Positions 26,013 to 36,543 of a stretch of 64,000 nt of DNA are shown here, one piece after another. The stretch spans positions 372,001-436,000 of the forward strand of contig JAPDRN010000004.1 in assembly GCA_030247855.1 (NCBI GenBank). Direction: 5' to 3'. Position numbers and translations under genes: made by a program. How positions within the stretch are numbered: the stretch's first letter is position 1; each line of letters begins with the position of its first letter. Below the pieces are notes generated by a model that was given only the letters and a program-made list of their open reading frames with translations, made no database searches and was not told the origin of the DNA. The DNA is from Knufia peltigerae (Eukaryota; Ascomycota; Eurotiomycetes; Chaetothyriales; Trichomeriaceae).

Positions 26013-26404
26013 GATGGGAACTCCGCACGCGAGATGTGGTGTATGAGGGATGATGAGGTTGACAATGGCGACGAGAGGATGAATCGAATAAATATACACA
26101 CGCCGGCGCAGGCAGAGAAGGACGACTACGAATTGGCCGTAGAAGCTTCGCGGTGCCGATTATTGGGGGAAATGCCGCCACCGAAATGACGTCGACCACT
26201 AAGGTAGAAGAACTTCCAATCACGTGCACTCGGTTTAATTGTTCCGGGGTTTGGTAGCAACCTCAGCTTAGGTAATCACTTTTCGAGTATTTGTGTGGTG
26301 GGCTCCGATCATTCGGACTGAAGTTCCAACAGGAATTCCCTTTCCAACAGAAATTCATTTGCACTATCATGGGTATATCTCCAGTGTTTCCCTATCCATA
26401 TATC
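26013..26404. other. Intergenic, 390 bases
   Basis: Promoter of the GHITM-like gene and 3' UTR of the PEBP gene. Nothing further seen. Confidence 0.5.
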
Positions 26405-26995
26405 TCAATTGCTCGTAAAGTAGTTGACCGCCACCACCGCCCCAAGACCAAGCTTCTTCTCCCAAGCATCCAGGCTACATCTCATCCTGCTCCAATTGGA
26501 CATTTTCTGACCATTTGGCGGAGCATACTGCTTCCCATCGAAGCCAGCTGGTTGCTCATACAGAAAGAAGCAATACCGATGAGGAGCAGCTCCTGGTGGT
26601 GGTGCCGGTCCGATGTAGTCGACAACGAACGGTGCTGTGCTGTTGAGTTCGGCTGATCCCTGCGCTGCCGCGAATCCAGGTTGTATCCAGTGAAGAATAG
26701 GACCCAATACGTCAAAGGATCGGAATGGTGCGTCTATATCGAGACAGACGACTATGTAGGATCTTGAACTGTCCAGTCCGGCGTATGATATTGAAGGAGC
26801 ACTTTGAGCGTCTAAAGAACATTGCCGTCAGACACAGTTCATGTCGGAGACACCGTTCGAATATGACTCACCAGCTCTAGGGATGTAGTCTCCAGGTTTT
26901 GGCATGTGCTTCTTGCCCACAGTCAAGCCCAGGACTTTGGACGGATCATCTTGGATGAGTTTCAGGTTACGCTTGACACTCTCGTTCGATGGCAT
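26405..26995 (-). CDS. Phosphatidylethanolamine-binding protein (PEBP) family
   Basis: Two exons, 26995-26872 and 26811-26405, 176 residues. The second exon begins the PEBP core with SYAGLDSSRSYIVVCLDIDAPFRS. The family's DxDxP-type motif is present as DIDAP. This is followed by GPILHWIQPG, then a Pro/Gly loop (YIGPAPPPGAAPHRYCFFLYEQP) matching the conserved GxxxHRY motif. Fungal members act as carboxypeptidase Y inhibitor-like or Raf-kinase-inhibitor-like small cytosolic ligand-binding proteins. No signal peptide is visible. The start MPSNESVKRNLKLIQDD aligns with usual fungal PEBP N-termini. Confidence 0.9.
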
Positions 26996-27476
26996 GGTGA
27001 TGTGTCCCCTGCTTGGCTATCGACCCGATATGATGAAGGGTAAGAAAACGAGGCCGGCGTGACCAAAAGAATTGTTCTCGTCAATATACGAGTACTCAGC
27101 TGGGACGCCTGACTGGAAATGTGAATCCGAACTTGGGCAGGTCAATACAAGCTTTGCCCATGACTGAGTATGAGGCCCCCCACGTCCGTCTTATATACTT
27201 GGCCCAAAGTCCAATGGCAAGTGATCAGGGATCGTAGAGACTCTTGATGGTGATCATTTCGGCGAAAAATGCAGAAGTCGGCTTCAATGCGACCGAGTGA
27301 CCGGACCATACAAAATGTGTTCTTCGGATCAATTGATGTGTCCGCGTTCGGCGTTAAGGAATTTGTTAAGTCCTCGAGAGTAGATTGCCCACCGTGTGAT
27401 GGGTGCGTGTGGTGGAGCATGCTGTACCTAGGCACTCGTACTTACCCACGAAGTGCCATTACTTCGTATTCTGCAT
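26996..27476. other. Intergenic, 480 bases
   Basis: PEBP promoter side and 3' UTR of the bZIP gene. No gene supported. Confidence 0.5.
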
Positions 27477-28541
27477 TCATGGACAAAGTCCCAAGTCCTT
27501 CCACCTTAGAGGTTCATCGCCTCTCAGTTCTCTCCACTTGTCGGTCGATCGGAGAAGTGGTTCGCAGTTCTCCTTGAGCATCCATCCCCATTTCTTGACG
27601 AATCCTTCTTCAACTTCCCAGGAATCGACTCTCCACGGCTCACCCCATACCACAAGGCCTTTTCGAGCATCCTCTCCGTCCTCCTCGGCCTTTGAGTAGC
27701 CCTGGACCTGTGGGTCGGCTATGGAGCCAAGCAAGTCGATACAAAGCTCACAGTCATCGTACATCCCGTCTGCCAGAATCAAGGTGTCTCGGAGACCAGG
27801 TAAGGGGAACAAATCAACATAGGGCGGATGTGGTACCTGCCGTTGCAGCACCGTAGGTTCGAGTAGTGGCGGAACGGCAAAGGGGTGGGGGAGTTTCGAG
27901 ATGCTCATCGCTTCGGGTGTCTCATCTTCACAGTCGAAAAGGTGAGTGAGGCGGAGCATGACCATGTTGCTCAAGATCGCACGCCAGACATTGAACTGGA
28001 TCAAATGCATCAAATGGTCGCATGATAGAGGGAAATAGTAACCTCCCTTCCACGCCGACACTATGGGCTTCGTTCTTGGGAATGGATATGGCCCTTCAGC
28101 AAGAGATGGGAATCTGCCGAGTCTCGCAGTCGGAGCTGCCGTTATTTGGTGTCCTTGCGCAATATCGTCCATTTTGGATCGCAGTGGTGTCCATTTCTCA
28201 GGATCTTTGCGTCGACCTGGGACGATTGTTAGGAATTTTGCACGTTTTGTATCTGAAGGCAACACGTTGAAGACTTTGTCTCAAGAATGATATGGCTCGA
28301 ATTGCCCTGCCGACTACGGAGTAAGATCTCGAGGGTCAAACGTACGCCGAGCTCGTTGGTTCAGTCGATTCTGGATCTTTCTTCTAGACTTGGGGTCTGA
28401 AAGTCCACTCCAATCGTCTTTGTGATCGATGCCCTCCTGACAAGAAATAACAGCAGTGAGTTAGTCAAGCCTATATCAGTCAATAGCAGAAGCTTTTACC
28501 TCCAGCAGCGGACCTGGTTGCGTAAGCATGAGCATATGCAT
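27477..28541 (-). CDS. bZIP-type transcription factor with DUF3425 domain
   Basis: Three exons: 28541-28500, 28436-28346 and 28279-27477, 311 residues. Exon 2 encodes a short basic region, DWSGLSDPKSRRKIQNRLNQRAR, the typical fungal bZIP signature of this family. No clear leucine zipper follows, as in many DUF3425 members. Exon 3 carries the DUF3425 part: PPLLEPTVLQRQVPHPPYVDLFPLPGLRD and then WGEPWRVDSWEVEEGFVKKWGWML. These proteins are presumed nuclear regulators of accessory metabolism or stress. The start rests on the short first exon MHMLMLTQPGPLLE, whose GTAAAA donor is modest. The gene is divergent from the SDR gene at 29051. Confidence 0.8.
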
Positions 28542-29050
28542 TTCTGAAAGTCCCATTCTTATTCCAAGTACAGGGTATGACTACCGAGCTCATCTCAGGC
28601 TCTGTCAATCTGTTGCACGGGTCTGGGAATCGATCCCTCATCAACCCATGAAGAGAGGTTTGCGTTGACTTCCAGAGAGTTGAACTGGCGAGAAGATGGG
28701 AGCCTAGACAGCGAGAAGACGGAGAGCCTGACTGGGGCCCCATTTCTCCGTTAGTGTCATGCAAGATGCTGATAAGCCAAACCTTTTCCGGTATACAAGG
28801 CTGTACTCTCCGTGTATAGGTAGTACTCTGTATGTAGGTATTATGTACGGAGTAGGTAGATAGGAGACTATCTGTTCATGCCCTGTATTGCATGTATATA
28901 TTCCACGAAGGTAAGCAATAGACATTTTGTTCTCTATTGTTTCCCTTTATATCTTCTACACCAACTAACAGGTGCCTACTCGCACGAACGCATCCTCCAT
29001 ACGTGACAACGAGACACCACTGACGCGGTCGTAGATCCAACACTTTTGCA
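28542..29050. promoter_or_regulatory. Divergent promoter region, bZIP gene / SDR gene
   Basis: About 510 bases between oppositely oriented start codons. Contains TACGGAGTA at 28846-28854 in a run of GTA-rich words, with AGGTAGATAGG beside it. Confidence 0.55.
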
Positions 29051-30191
29051 ATGTCTCCACGAAACAAAAGCATTCTCATAACGGGCTGTTCTAGGGGAGG
29101 CATCGGCCACGCCTTGGCCGTCGAATGTCAACGTCGAGGCATGACCGTGTTCGCCACGGCACGCACGCCTTCCAAAATGTCCGACCTCGAGGACCTGCCC
29201 AACGTGACCCTCTTGTCGTTGGACGTCACTTCTCCTACCTCGATTGCCGATGCCGTTAAACAAGTTGGCGTCACGACGGCGGGCCACCTCGACTACCTCC
29301 TGAACAATTCGGGTCAGGACATTGTCCTTCCGGCGTTGGACCTGGACATTGACCAAGGGAAAAAAATGTTCGACGTCAATTTCTGGGGCGTCTTACGTAT
29401 GATTCAAGCCTTTGCACCGTTGTTGATCGAATCCAGCGGGACGATTGTCAACATAGGTAGTATCGTGGCTTATTTGAATACTCCGTATACCGGTACGTGA
29501 CTTTACCTAGTTTTTTCGAGTGTCTATCTACAACTCCTCGAGAGAGACCCGGCACACTCTATTTATACACCTAACGTGTCCATCTATGAAACCCTACAGC
29601 GCAACACCTTTCATTGTCTGAATGCCCCTCGACTTTATTGACGTTGACATGATGATATATGCTAACGCGTTCGTGATGTGTACCATTGTTTCTGTTCAGC
29701 CGTCTACAACTCTTCCAAAGCGGCAATACACATGCTGTCCGACACACTCCGTTTGGAGCTGGCACCCCTCAACATCAAGGTCCTAACCGTCGTGACTGGA
29801 AGTGTCAAAACCAACATTCACCAAAACTCTCCCAAATTCATGTTGCCTACTGGTGCAGCAGTCGGAGAAGGAGGAACGGCGACAGAATCCAGATACCTCG
29901 CCGTGTCCTCGACCCTGGAGAAAAGATGGAACGACCAGGTCGATTATGACCCGAGCACTCCCCAGGACTTTGCCAGGGACGTGATCGGTGACGTCCTCGC
30001 AGGTGCCACTGGGAAAATCTGGAGAGGGAGACATGCCAGTGAGACCAGATGGGCGAGGTATTTCATGCCCGTGTGGCTTTCGGTATGTATCTAGTAGAGT
30101 TATACAAATGTGAACAAACAACCAACTAACAGTGGAACAGGACATGATTTTGACGAGGGGAACCGATTTGGATAAAGTCGGAAAGCTATAA
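29051..30191 (+). CDS. Short-chain dehydrogenase/reductase, Ayr1-like (1-acyl-dihydroxyacetone-phosphate reductase type)
   Basis: Three exons: 29051-29492, 29700-30082 and 30141-30191, 291 residues. Classical SDR with the nucleotide-binding TGCSRGGIG near residue 12, the NNSGQD motif, and the catalytic serine in NIGSIVAYLNTPY. The YNSSK catalytic Tyr-Lys pair lies at the start of exon 2. The TGCSRGGIGHALA pattern and C-terminal WRGRHASETRWARYFMPVW resemble Ayr1-type reductases of lipid droplets and ER, which reduce 1-acyl-DHAP with NADPH. The short last exon (DMILTRGTDLDKVGKL) is supported by clean splice sites. A role in another metabolic reduction is possible given the nearby oxidoreductases. 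Confidence 0.88.
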
Positions 30192-30414
30192 TCTCCCGGA
30201 TTCGAAGTAATCGTGAACATGAATCCGGAAAGAAAGTGCTTGGAAAGTGTAGGGATAAAAGATCTAGGCATTTAATTCATTTGTCTGGTTCAAGTCTGAT
30301 TTATCAAGTAGTCTCTACTACGATCATATGTTGCGTGCCACAAGATTTCTATGAAACAAACCCCAATCGTCCAAACATCCAAGAATTCCTCCAGAGACAT
30401 CCAGTCTCTCTCAT

Positions 30415-32456
30415 TCACCCAAACTTGCTTGCAACCACGACCTCACCACCTTCCTTTCCCACTACATTGCCACCGTAGGTGAAGTATCCTTCTAGACTCC
30501 CATTGACGGGGTTTGAGTAGTCGCTGATTTCCTCCGGTGTCCCAAACACCCACACCGTCTGCTGACCCATGATCATGTGTTGGAGTATATGGCAATGCAT
30601 CATCCACACACCGACGTTGCGCTCCGTCACGCGAGTACGCCAGACGCGCCACCCATCCACCTCACCTTCACCGCCAGTGTCGGCATACGTGTACAGCATA
30701 GTCGTATCTCGAAGCGACCCTGCCCAACCTCCGTGCTGAGCCAGCAGTGCCTCGTGCGCTTCGGGGCTATAAGTCCCCGGTCCGCTGCCCATGTCCCAGT
30801 AGGCGCCACCGTGCGCGTGCATGGGATGGACGCCGAACGTGCCACCCGGGATGGAACCACTGTTCTGCCAGACGATTTCGATCACGTCTCCTACGGCCGC
30901 CGGGTAGGTGTGTGTCACAGGGTCGAACCCAGGCGTTTCCTGATTAGCAAGGGCACGCGAGATGTTGGGAAGCGCGCCATTCACAGTACCGCTCTGTAGG
31001 ATCTCGACAAGGTAAGGCGTCTGCGTGGTCGGTATGAGGGGTGGGTTATCGAACCATGGATCATTGTTGAAGGGGAATGTCGCCGATTGAGATTGGCCTA
31101 CGATCTGTTCGGTGGAGATTATCACCCGTCGGGTCACAGATGAGGATGGGGGTGCCGTGCCGTAGTTCGGGAGGCTTTGGAAGGTGTATTCGAGCCAAGA
31201 GGAAATATCTTGTGGGAGAGTGATGATAGGCTGGGAAGGAATGTAGTTGGGAATCTGGCCTGTGGATGGCGACGATGGTGAGGACGAGGGAGATGGCGAG
31301 TAGGACCCTGGGCTTGAAGCTGAGCTGGCTGGTGGGGCGGGCTGAGGGCCATTCTTGGGAGAATTGTATCCATCTGGGCCAGGATGGCCTCGTCTTGTAA
31401 GTGTGGTGTTGGTTGTGGTGGGGTCGGTGGCGTAGACCAGTTTCGCCCAGGCAGTAACGGTGCCAGACCCAGCACGAGTCTCGTACTGGATCCATGTTGA
31501 CGTCTGCCCTGCAAGTTCAGCGGTGCTTTTGGTTTTGAAGATGAAACTGAACCGTTGGCCGGAATCGATCTGGATATGGTCACTTTCCACAGGATATACG
31601 TAGGTGTTGTCGGTTTCAATGATTGTGAGATTGTCGTAACCCTCTATCCCGAATGTGATGAAAGATGTGGCAGTGCCACCGATGACTCGCACTCTATATG
31701 TCGTATCGGGAGTGACGTTGAATTCGTATGGTTGACACGACATGTCTGAGGAATTGGGAGTCTTTGGGCTCGGTGCGTTTCCACTTTGGCCGTTGATCTG
31801 GAGTGCCAGAGGATCTCCGGTCCATGTGTAGGGACTTCCACTCAACTGCGCTTCGATGGCCTCATCTTCCTCAGAGTAGAAATCACCTAGTGCCATGATG
31901 AACTCGTCGTCGTACGAATAAGGTAGGCTTGAAGCGTCGTTGACTATGATGGCTCCAGACGCCGTCATGGCTTGGAAGCCGATATGGGAGTGGTAGAAAG
32001 AGGTCCCGGCAAGGTCGGCGGGCACATTGAGTTCGTAGTCGAAGAAGTGACCTGGTGGTATAGGCCACTGCGAGGCCATTGGAGCTCCATCAGAAAACGG
32101 GAAGAGACTCTGACTCAACCCGTGCCAGTGCTATGCAGCCAAGTCAGTTTCTCTCCTGTTGACCGCGCATTCGGAGGTCTTCTCACCATGGTAGTATTGA
32201 CGTCTGCATCGTTGTAGACTCGAATCCATGTCGTTTGTTCGGGTTCAAGGTAGATCGGAGGCCCTGGGTACGTTCCATTAACGAGAGTCGAGACACGTTC
32301 CTGACAGTCGAGGTTGATGGTATCGACGGTCACGCGGAGTACAATGTCTGGGATGAAATTCACGTCGTGCTTGACGAGTTTCGTTGCACCAGTAAACGAT
32401 AGTAAGGACAGAAAAGATACACATGCGCCCATGCTGCGGGTAGAGAATGAACCCAT
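30415..32456 (-). CDS. Secreted multicopper oxidase (laccase/ascorbate-oxidase-like)
   Basis: Two exons, 32456-32187 and 32130-30415, 661 residues. All four copper-ligand motifs are present: HWHGLS (interrupted upstream by the intron), YHSHIGFQ, HPMHAHGG and HCHILQHMIMGQ. A secretory leader lies in the first ~25 residues, with a second possible start at residue 9. A Ser/Pro-rich insert near residues 355-385 (SSPGSYSPSPSSSPSSP) separates the second and third cupredoxin domains and may be O-glycosylated. It oxidises phenols, ascorbate or similar donors and reduces O2 to water. The residue after the last His motif is Met, as in high- or moderate-potential enzymes. The GHP(N-x)-rich features and the HSHIGFQ motif resemble fungal ascorbate-oxidase-type laccases. 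Confidence 0.93.
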
Positions 32457-33120
32457 CTTCCTGTCTGTGAAGAAGCCCTATGAAAGGAGTGTACTGCTCG
32501 CCTTCGACGTACTCACCGATATTTGAATGATTTCGTGATGCCTCCTCCTGTCGTATACATATGCACATCGGCGAATGGAGCTCGCCGACTTCAGATTCAT
32601 CTGCCAATATTGTTGCGGGCTACATAATGACAGTCAAACTAACACCAGTTGCGGCCATAAGAAGTTGTATTTTTGGATTTGTATGGGAGTCCTTTTTAAG
32701 GCACACAAGGCTGATGATGGTGGAGCGACCAATTCTCTCGCGGACGTCCGTGTCAAGCCATTTTCCAATGGCAAATCAGCACAGGATCTTTGTACGACGG
32801 TCGGATGATTTGTGTGCGAGATCAGTGGTATTTGGTTGTACATACTAATGCCATGCAGTCCGCTGTGTTGAAGGCTGTGCGCAGGATTTGGTGTCGATGG
32901 GGGAGAAAATGGACTCGCTGACTCGCTAAAAGTCGACACCGCCTCATTTGGCTGCAGCTCGTGTCACTGAGCCGGACTCTACGCTATGGGATTTTAAATC
33001 CTACGTATGGGGTACAGAATCTCTCATGATTGTTTCGAGAGACCGTTGAGTATCATCAAGTTCAGCAGAATCGAGGGAGGAAAGTGATATCGTAATAATT
33101 TGATTTATCTACGGCTTGCT
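32457..33120. other. Intergenic, MCO promoter side
   Basis: About 660 bases with no gene; the multicopper oxidase promoter and the 3' UTR of the OYE gene. Confidence 0.5.
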
Positions 33121-34488
33121 TCAAATCTTGGGAAATCTCACTCTCAAGAATTGACTGGGCCACGCGACATCAACTCCCAACTTCCAGGCCACCTTCAGCA
33201 CCCATTCGGGCTCTCTCATAAATTGTCTCGCGACGAGAATCACGTCGGCCATCGGCTCCCTACCGCCCTTTGCATCAGTCATCTCCTTGGCCGCGATGGC
33301 CTCTTCCCCGATACTTCTGTCAAGTCCGTCCTCGACAATGTCTCGGGCTTGTTCCGCCTCCGTGATCAGGCCAACAGCGCCAATCAGAAGCTTGAGCTCA
33401 TGCGCTTTCATCATCTGTCGGATCTGATTGGCGATCTTGGTCTGATAGTCCTTTGACGAGAACATATTGATCCGTTGCTGGGGATGATTGCCGCCACTGC
33501 TGACATCGAGCAGGTCGACTCCGAGTGCTGGTAACTGCCTTGATAATTGCATGGTACTCTCAACGTCCCAGCTACCATATTTCTTACCCAGGTCAGACTC
33601 TTCCATCCATTCGGTAGAGCTGACACGGAGGAACAATGGCATGTCTGTGGGCATCTGAGCGCGGACAGCTTCGATGACCTCGATGAGTAGCCGTGTCCGA
33701 TTCTCGAAGCTACCCCCGTACTGGTCGGTGCGTCGGTTCGTGATGGGACTTAGAAACTGGTGGATCAAGTATCCATGAGCGGCGTGAATTTCAATCACGT
33801 CGATCCCCGCCTCGACCGCACGTCTAGCACTCTGGGCAAACGCAGAAATAGTCTCTTGTATGTCCGAAACAGTGAGTTGTCGGGGAGGATAAAACCCTCC
33901 ATCTTCAGCTAATCCTTTGCCATCCCATGAATTCTCGGGACCGCCCATAGGCCCGGCAACATCTTCGGGCCATCCACCTGCTTGTTTTGACGCCCTCACC
34001 GAAGGCTTCTTAAAGCTTGCTGCAATCCAGGGAGGGATCGTGCTGGACTTGCGACCGGCATGTGCAAGTTGAATACCTGATAGTGCGCCTTGAGACTTGA
34101 TGAAATCCGAGACACGCTTGACACTTTCTGTCTGGGCGTCGCTCCACAGTCCTGGGCAGTTCGGTGTGATACGCCCATTGGGCTGTACGCCAGTCGCTTC
34201 GATAAAGACCAATCCGGCACCCTTCAGAGCATAATGTCCTAGGGTTGCGACGTGGTAGTCTGTGAGTTTGCCAATGTCTGGACCAGTAGCGGCTGTCGAA
34301 TACTGGCACATTGGCGCCACAATGATGCGATTGCGGAGTATTTTTGAGCGAATCTTGAGAGGCGCGAAGAGTGTTGGAGTGCTGGAAGAGGCATTGAAAG
34401 GAACCCCTGGGTCAGCAGCATGGCGTGGAGTGAAGTATGGGAGATTAGGGACGGCTGGATTGCCATCCTTTGGGGTTGATGAAGCCAT
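33121..34488 (-). CDS. NADH:flavin oxidoreductase, Old Yellow Enzyme family (YqjM/XenA-like)
   Basis: Single exon, 455 residues. FMN-dependent ene-reductase TIM barrel. Signs: LRNRIIVAPMCQYS near residue 52 (Cys of the thermophilic-like class), GIQLAHAGRKSS, the active-site HAAHGYLIHQFLSP with the paired His, NRRTDQYGGSFENRTRLLIEVI, and FLRVSSTEW. The late IGAVGLITEAEQARDIVEDG is the FMN phosphate loop. Family members reduce activated C=C bonds with NAD(P)H. The length is slightly above average because of an N-terminal ~35-residue extension. Its neighbours on the same strand are an SDR and a multicopper oxidase. Confidence 0.95.
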   Translation of the reverse strand: MASSTPKDGNPAVPNLPYFTPRHAADPGVPFNASSSTPTLFAPLKIRSKILRNRIIVAPMCQYSTAATGPDIGKLTDYHVATLGHYALKGAGLVFIEATGVQPNGRITPNCPGLWSDAQTESVKRVSDFIKSQGALSGIQLAHAGRKSSTIPPWIAASFKKPSVRASKQAGGWPEDVAGPMGGPENSWDGKGLAEDGGFYPPRQLTVSDIQETISAFAQSARRAVEAGIDVIEIHAAHGYLIHQFLSPITNRRTDQYGGSFENRTRLLIEVIEAVRAQMPTDMPLFLRVSSTEWMEESDLGKKYGSWDVESTMQLSRQLPALGVDLLDVSSGGNHPQQRINMFSSKDYQTKIANQIRQMMKAHELKLLIGAVGLITEAEQARDIVEDGLDRSIGEEAIAAKEMTDAKGGREPMADVILVARQFMREPEWVLKVAWKLGVDVAWPSQFLRVRFPKI

Positions 34489-34896
34489 GGCTTGTCTTGT
34501 AGATAAGTCTGTTTCTTTGCGATATGAACAGTTTTTCTAAATCTCTATCTGCAGGGACTCCGAGCTCGTTTATATAGAAATCTATAAAGGAAACCAAAGA
34601 TAAATCCGTCTATCCATGTAGAGCGAGTGTGAGACACGACAAGGAGAGACATTGATTTCTAAGACTCTCGAGAAAATTGGAGACGCAGAGACCAATGCGG
34701 AGGAGACGCCGATGTTTGCCGAGGCTCGACGGGGCCTGTGTTAATATTAAGACACCTACCAACAAACTTATCTCAGATATGTACCTTGGTAGGTACAATA
34801 GGAGGCCACTGTATGAGGAACCACTTCTCGCCCTACCACCAAATGGGCGAAATTGCCGGAAAAGGCTACAGGCATTCAATGTTCCGACTATCATGA
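34489..34896. other. Intergenic, 408 bases
   Basis: OYE promoter; contains GTACCTTGGTAGGTAC near 34780-34796. No gene. Confidence 0.5.
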
Positions 34897-35716
34897 TTAC
34901 CAAGGCAGTTCATATCCCTCACGGTGCCAGAATTTCCCTGTATCAGCCATATCCTTTTTGCTCACAATGTTCTCCCATAACATCTTCGCAGCTTCGTCGG
35001 CCTCGGCGGCATCCGCTGGGAATGTTTCATTGGGTAAGATGTTGGTTTTGACAATGCCCGGGTGTAAGAGCATCACCACAACACCTTTGTCCTTCAGATC
35101 CATTGCCATACTCTTGCCGATGGAATTAACTGCAGCCTTCGATGCGCGGTAGGCATAAGACCCGCCTGTACTGTTGTCCCCTACGGATCCGACACGGCTG
35201 GAAACAATGCCAATCTTGGGATTCGAAGATCGAAGAACATTTGGAAGTAGAGCTTGTGTCAAGAGAAGGGGGCCATAAGTATTGACGGCGAACGTACGCT
35301 GAAGGATATCGAGATTGGTCGTGGTGAGTCCGTCACTTTGTGGTCCAGCAGCGATACCTGAGATGGGTCAGAGACATGCACGTATCCTAATGCGAGGGCT
35401 ATCTGGGTGTAGTCAACCTGCTACATTGAGCAAAATATCAATTGGCGTGTCACCGAGGGACTGTTTGAAAGCCTGAATGGACTCTGGAGACGTGACATCG
35501 ACTGTGGCAGTGTGTGCTTTGGACTCGAGAGCCTTGAGGCCATTCCCATTGTCTCGATCAATTGCGTATACATTGCATCCCTACAGAGGAGTCATTTAAA
35601 CGAGACTGCATTCAGCCAAGGCATGGACTGCTGACCTTGTTGCACAATAGTCTGGCAAAGGCATAACCGATTCCGACAATCGAATTTGCTCCTGTGACGA
35701 CGACTGTAGGCATCAT
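34897..35716 (-). CDS. Short-chain dehydrogenase/reductase
   Basis: Three exons: 35716-35636, 35580-35418 and 35357-34897, 234 residues. TGANSIVGIG forms the Rossmann glycine loop in exon 1. DVTS and ILLNVAG follow in exon 2. IVSSRVGSV with the catalytic Ser and SYAYRASKAA with the Tyr-x3-Lys pair are in exon 3. PGIVKTNI matches the usual post-catalytic motif. The protein resembles the C-factor/sniffer group of small SDRs. Cofactor and substrate cannot be assigned. Two consecutive Met codons open the frame (35716 or 35713). The OYE gene lies downstream on the same strand 408 bases away. Confidence 0.9.
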
Positions 35717-36543
35717 GCCGACAATGGATCCCGAGAGTAGATTAAGAGGGGGATTAGGGCTCAAATCACGGTGTTTGGTCTCCTTCTGCGGCTTCTTGGC
35801 CGTGTCAAGTTGATGCAGAATTGTATTGGACGTAAGTCGTCGATCTCGGACTATAGAAATACCACAGATTCTTCTTGGTGAATCCGATTATGCTATATAT
35901 TGTTTCAAGTCGGATAAGGTGATTACTTATCACTTGAGAACCAGAGACGAATTATTCAGGTGCTTGTTGGAGTGGAAAGTCGTCCAGTTACAAATACAAA
36001 GTCGCATATGAAGATCCCAGGCGGATAAAATTGGGAGGGAGAAGAGGCGCAATTGCCAAGGCTAACTAAACTCAGTCGGCTCTAGGGACCCCAGGCGCCA
36101 AGATGGGAGGCTCTTTTTAACGAGATGGGGGCTTTCGCTAGGCGGTGGGAGCCCTCGAGATGGGGAGTAGCAACGCCCTCTGAATAGCCCGTTCGTGGGC
36201 ACTGGCGGCTCTTGGGAGCTTAAGTTGGGTAGTGTCTTATCTCTGCCCAGACTGCCACCCAAAAAGACCTGCGCCGTCGGGACTTGGGGCTTGGGGCAAA
36301 AGACGGCCGAATTGACGATGGTGCTGTCGCATTTTCCCTTGTGTTCTTCTTTTGCATTTCTAAATTGTCCATATTTGTACAGAGTACAGCATAAAGATCT
36401 AATATTTGAACATATCGAAGTCACAAGGCTCGGGTGTTTGTTAGGCATGAAACAACGCCCCGGATAGGCCTACCTAAATCACCCCTTCGCCCCCAACATT
36501 ACAAGCCCGATAAGCTGGAACGCCTGTCTTTTGTGCACGTGCA
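35717..36543. other. Intergenic, divergent promoters, with GC-rich block
   Basis: About 830 bases between the minus-strand SDR and the plus-strand DUF3405 gene. The block 36062-36320 is more GC-rich than its flanks, with repeated GGGAG/GAGCC words. A 128-codon open frame on the minus strand has no recognisable content. Confidence 0.5.

Noticed and set aside
28345..28436. Possible extra base in the bZIP basic region
   Set aside because: Recounting the exon gives 91 bases and a continuous DPKSRRKIQNRLNQRAR reading; the apparent insertion was a transcription slip.
36062..36448. 128-codon minus-strand frame
   Set aside because: No family resemblance and it follows GC-rich repeats; reported only as an unexplained block.
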